The notes under the pieces are model-generated. The model saw only the letters and a list, made by a program, of their open reading frames with translations, had not been told where the DNA came from and did no database searches. The translations under genes and the position numbers were made by a program. A stretch of 64,000 nt of DNA from CAZAAW01 sp964483325 (GTDB taxonomy: Bacteria > Pseudomonadota > Alphaproteobacteria > Rhizobiales > Kaistiaceae), in NCBI GenBank assembly GCA_964483325.1, contig CAZAAW010000007.1, positions 1-64,000 of the forward strand. The letters are read 5' to 3'. Below are positions 61,637-64,000 of the stretch, one piece after another (positions within the stretch are counted from its first letter, which is position 1; each line of letters starts with the position of its first letter).

Positions 61637-62842
61637 CTAGCGGCCCAGCGTCCGCTGGTCGATGCCGAAGACATCGGCGAGCCAGTCGGCCATCTTCTCC
61701 TGGCCGATCGACGGATTGTCATGCTGGCAATGCTCGGCGCCGGTCTCTTCCTCGCTGATCATTTCCAGCGTGACATTGACGTTATGCGCCTTGGCGTAGT
61801 CGTAGACCTTGTACGCTTGCTGCACGCTCAGCACGTCGCTGCCGCCATGGCAGATGAGGTAGGGGCAGCGGATCTTGTCGATATGCCCGTCGAGCGCGAA
61901 GGCCTGGCCCTTCTCCAGCGCCTCGGCCATGTTCTTGGCGCCGAACACCCAGGTGATGTGGCCGGCAAGGCCGTGGCTGTCATCCGCCTTGCCCCACAGC
62001 TCGTTCACGCTCCATACCGCACCATGCGAGATCACCGCCGCCAGGCGGTGCTCGTAGGAGGCGGCGCGGGCGGCGTAATAGCCGCCGAGGCTGGAGCCGG
62101 AGACGGCGATGCGCTTCGGATCGATGTCGGAACGCGTCTCCAGATAGTCGATGATCTTGCCGACCGGCACTTCGGTGTCCGGGCGGTTGGGCAGCTTGTG
62201 GCGGCGGATGGTGCCGCCCTGGCCGGGCAGGTCGACCATCAGCACCGAGATGCCGCGCTGCAGCGGGGCGCGCGCGGTCATGAACCACATCTCGTCCTTG
62301 AAGGAATCGAGGCCGCCGAAGGCGATCAGCACCGGCTGCTTCTGGCCACCCACCGGGCTTCTGAGGAAGTAGCCGTACATCTGCGCCCCCTCGTAGGGGA
62401 TCGTCACTTCCTCCAGCGGCGGATTGAGGTAGCGGCCCCAGTTCTTCGAGCACTGCTCCAGCTTGTCGAACACCTCGAGGCGCCGCGGGTCGGTGCCTTC
62501 CAGCCAGAACTCGGCCTGGCGGTAATAGTCGACGGCGCGCAGCCAGCAGGCCTTGGCGGTCTCGACGTGACCCCTGGCCTCCTCGGCGTCGCCGCGCTTG
62601 TGGTTGCGGTCGGCGACGTGCAGCCACTCGCGATACCAGCTTTCCTTGTCGCCGGGGATCATGCGGCTGGCGGCCTGGAAGCACTCGCTGATGGCGCCGC
62701 CGCCTTCCTGGGTTTCGCCGAGGGCGCGGCGGAACTGATAGGCCATCCACGGATGATCCGGCCAATGGTGCCAGCCATAGGGCTCATAGTGAGGATCACG
62801 CCGCGTCGTGATCGTATCGATGAGCTTCTGTTCCACTGCCAC
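61637..62842 (-). CDS. Alpha/beta hydrolase resembling 2,6-dihydropseudooxynicotine hydrolase
   Basis: A 401-residue hydrolase with an N-terminal helical domain of about 130 residues (WYREWLHVADRNHKRGDAEE) and an alpha/beta-hydrolase core. The nucleophile elbow is AVSGSSLGGYYAARAAS (Ser), and the acid and His fall in CHGGSDVLSVQQ and TGAEHCQHDNP. Length and layout match 2,6-dihydropseudooxynicotine hydrolase and related C-C bond hydrolases. A TTGACA -35 and an operator-like dyad lie upstream. It starts the operon with the three genes that follow. Confidence 0.88.
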   Translation of the reverse strand: MAVEQKLIDTITTRRDPHYEPYGWHHWPDHPWMAYQFRRALGETQEGGGAISECFQAASRMIPGDKESWYREWLHVADRNHKRGDAEEARGHVETAKACWLRAVDYYRQAEFWLEGTDPRRLEVFDKLEQCSKNWGRYLNPPLEEVTIPYEGAQMYGYFLRSPVGGQKQPVLIAFGGLDSFKDEMWFMTARAPLQRGISVLMVDLPGQGGTIRRHKLPNRPDTEVPVGKIIDYLETRSDIDPKRIAVSGSSLGGYYAARAASYEHRLAAVISHGAVWSVNELWGKADDSHGLAGHITWVFGAKNMAEALEKGQAFALDGHIDKIRCPYLICHGGSDVLSVQQAYKVYDYAKAHNVNVTLEMISEEETGAEHCQHDNPSIGQEKMADWLADVFGIDQRTLGR

Positions 62843-62917
62843 GCCGCCGCTCCTGCCGTTAGCGAAGCAGCGTCACTGCCGCTTCCTGCAGCAAGCGTAG
62901 CAACCGCCGAAAGAAAG

Positions 62918-62932
62918 TGTCAAGTCACTTGA
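62918..62932 (-). promoter_or_regulatory. Promoter and operator of the hydrolase operon
   Basis: TCAAGTCACTTGA (62920-62932) is a perfect dyad (TCAAGT-C-ACTTGA). On the minus strand its right half runs into TTGACA, a consensus -35, with CTACGC or TACGCT at 17-18 bases as -10. Overlap of the dyad with the -35 fits a repressor. The same palindrome lies at 63702-63714 on the other side of the cupin regulator. Confidence 0.7.
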
Positions 62933-62968
62933 ATAAAGTTCCAGTCGCCGGAATTTAGCTCCTCCGGC

Positions 62969-63622
62969 TCAGAAGGTCGGCGGCGTGTTGAGCCAGAGAA
63001 TGCGCGCCGGCGTCGAGCCGGCATTGCGGTAGGAGTGGGGCAGCTCGGAGCGGAAATGGAAGCAGTCGCCGGTGGTGATGTTGTAGCGGTGACCGCCGAC
63101 CTTGAGCTCGATCTCGCCCTCCAGGACGTAGCCGAATTCCTCGCCGTCGTGATGCACCTCGCCCTCGCTGCCGCCGCCAGGCTGGATGTGGTTGATATAG
63201 CCGGAGAGGAGATGGCCGGAGGAGCTCGGGATGATCGCTTCCAGCTGCACGCCGTGGCCGCTGCGCACCTGGTCGGTGCCGATGACCGGCCGGTCGCCCT
63301 GGCGCAGCACGACGCTCTCCGGATGGCCTTCGGTCTGGAACAGGCCGGCGACCGGCATGCCGAGCGCCGTCGCGACGCGGTGGATCATCTTCAGGGATGG
63401 ATTGGCGCGGCCGTTCTCGATCTTCGACAGGAGGGATTCGGAGCAGCCGGCGACATCCGCCAGCTGTTTCAGGGTCAGGCCCTTGAGCAGCCTCGTGTGG
63501 CGCATCTTGGGGCCGACCCGCACCTCACCCAGCCCGCGCAGCGCATCCGCATCTGCAGCCTTTGATTTCATCAATGCCATTTCCGCAACTGAACGTTCCA
63601 GCCTCTTTCCTAGCATTGCCAT
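62969..63622 (-). CDS. XRE-family regulator with C-terminal cupin domain
   Basis: A 217-residue regulator (start uncertain; ATGs at 63580 and 63571 are alternatives). The helix-turn-helix is LTLKQLADVAGCSESLLSKI, followed by ENGRANPSLKMIHRVATALG. A cupin-2 domain follows (about 140-212): PGGGSEGEVHHDGEEFGYVL, then GDCFHFRSELPHSYRNAGS, giving His/Glu ligands for a small molecule or metal. Regulators of this type control amine and amino-acid catabolism (PuuR-like). The flanking perfect palindromes make it the probable controller of this island and of itself. Confidence 0.9.
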   Translation of the reverse strand: MAMLGKRLERSVAEMALMKSKAADADALRGLGEVRVGPKMRHTRLLKGLTLKQLADVAGCSESLLSKIENGRANPSLKMIHRVATALGMPVAGLFQTEGHPESVVLRQGDRPVIGTDQVRSGHGVQLEAIIPSSSGHLLSGYINHIQPGGGSEGEVHHDGEEFGYVLEGEIELKVGGHRYNITTGDCFHFRSELPHSYRNAGSTPARILWLNTPPTF

Positions 63623-63701
63623 GAGTCCTGCCCCAATCCCAAGCAGCAAACATCCGGAAAACCGCCGGAACGGGCAAAGACGCCGGGCACAGCCCCGTCT
63701 T

Positions 63702-63714
63702 TCAAGCGACTTGA
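63702..63714 (+). promoter_or_regulatory. Promoter and operator of the nitrilase gene
   Basis: TCAAGCGACTTGA is a perfect TCAAG-N3-CTTGA dyad. The right half becomes TTGATT (63711-63716), a -35, and TATGCT (63733-63738) lies 16 bases on as -10, 28 bases before the nitrilase ATG. The arrangement mirrors that at 62918-62932. Confidence 0.7.
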
Positions 63715-63766
63715 TTGCGGGGAAGGTGTGGCTATGCTCCGCCGCTTTCGTGAGGGAGCGTCACCG

Positions 63767-64000
63767 ATGACAGTCCGCATCGCCGCCGTGCAGCCGCGTA
63801 GTTCGAGCGGTGCCGAGGAGCACCGCAACGGCTCCGAGGCGCTGGCCTGGCTCGACAAGGCGGCCGCCGCCGGAGCGGACCTGGTGGTGTTCCCGGAGGG
63901 CTATCCCGGCCCGGTCAATCCCGGCAGCAGCTACGACGCCTTCGGTCCGCTGCAGCAGCGTGCCGCCGCGCTCCGCCTGCACGTCGTGGCAAGCCGCATC
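63767..64000 (+). CDS. Nitrilase-superfamily carbon-nitrogen hydrolase (3' end outside the window)
   Basis: The first 78 codons are visible. They begin TVRIAAVQPRSSSGAEEHRN, with the family's opening strand. ADLVVFPEGYPGPVNPG follows, and its Glu is the first member of the Glu-Lys-Cys catalytic triad. Members hydrolyse nitriles, amides and N-carbamoyl compounds. GAGGGAGCGTCACCG precedes the ATG. It sits beside the cupin regulator with a perfect operator before it and probably works in the same pathway. Confidence 0.88.
   Translation, partial: MTVRIAAVQPRSSSGAEEHRNGSEALAWLDKAAAAGADLVVFPEGYPGPVNPGSSYDAFGPLQQRAAALRLHVVASRI

Overview
The window is high-GC (mostly G or C at third codon positions) and looks like a chromosomal segment of an alphaproteobacterium, most likely Hyphomicrobiales (Rhizobiales). 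Supporting signs are an aroQ-accB-accC operon, a DUF1236-type secreted protein, DUF892 and PRC-barrel stress proteins, promoter matches to the alphaproteobacterial general-stress sigma factor EcfG (GGAAC-N16-CGTT), and dispersed palindromic intergenic repeats. I saw no rRNA, tRNA, CRISPR array, integrase or transposase.

Region 1 (1-27123) is housekeeping and stress-related: aroQ-accB-accC, an MFS transporter, an AcuI-like reductase, glyS, a TetR/hydrolase pair with its own operator, a diguanylate cyclase, a response-regulator/Crp fusion, two DUF892 ferritin-like proteins (one with a tandem-repeat tail), a PQQ dehydrogenase carrying a lanthanide-type Asp-Phe-Asp motif, a Tat-exported PhoX-like phosphatase, a rhomboid protease, and a LigD-type polymerase and an ATP-dependent DNA ligase encoded as separate convergent genes. 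Three perfect EcfG-type promoters lie here.

Region 2 (27494-41387) is the most unusual part: a tightly packed, 14-gene, one-direction operon for a contractile injection system. It has sheath, inner tube, LysM tube/baseplate protein, VgrG-like spike, PAAR-like tip, gp25, a giant baseplate-J protein fused to a beta-propeller-like domain, and a tail-I protein. No capsid, terminase, integrase, lysis gene, tape measure or AAA+ ATPase is visible. It continues directly into four membrane-associated genes: two paralogues with a shared N-terminal Ig-like domain and one TM segment, one carrying an RCC1-like propeller and the other PASTA-like domains; a multi-TM protein with a HESTH metalloprotease-like motif; and a small Cys-rich anchored protein. 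This suggests an injection system built to be membrane-associated, or one that carries membrane-protein partners.

Region 3 (42860-64000) is a catabolic island for a nitrogen-containing compound: an M20 peptidase, an aldehyde dehydrogenase, a RidA protein, two complete ABC importers (RbsABC-like and nucleoside/BMP-type), a DUF1989 protein, a TRZ/ATZ-type deaminase, a PuuE-like deacetylase, an asparaginase, an ACMSD-like amidohydrolase, a cysteine hydrolase, a DHPON-hydrolase-like alpha/beta hydrolase and a nitrilase. A cupin-type XRE regulator sits near the right end. A shared palindrome, TCAAG-N3-CTTGA, flanks it on both sides and recurs in weaker form before two other divergent pairs, which points to a single local regulon.
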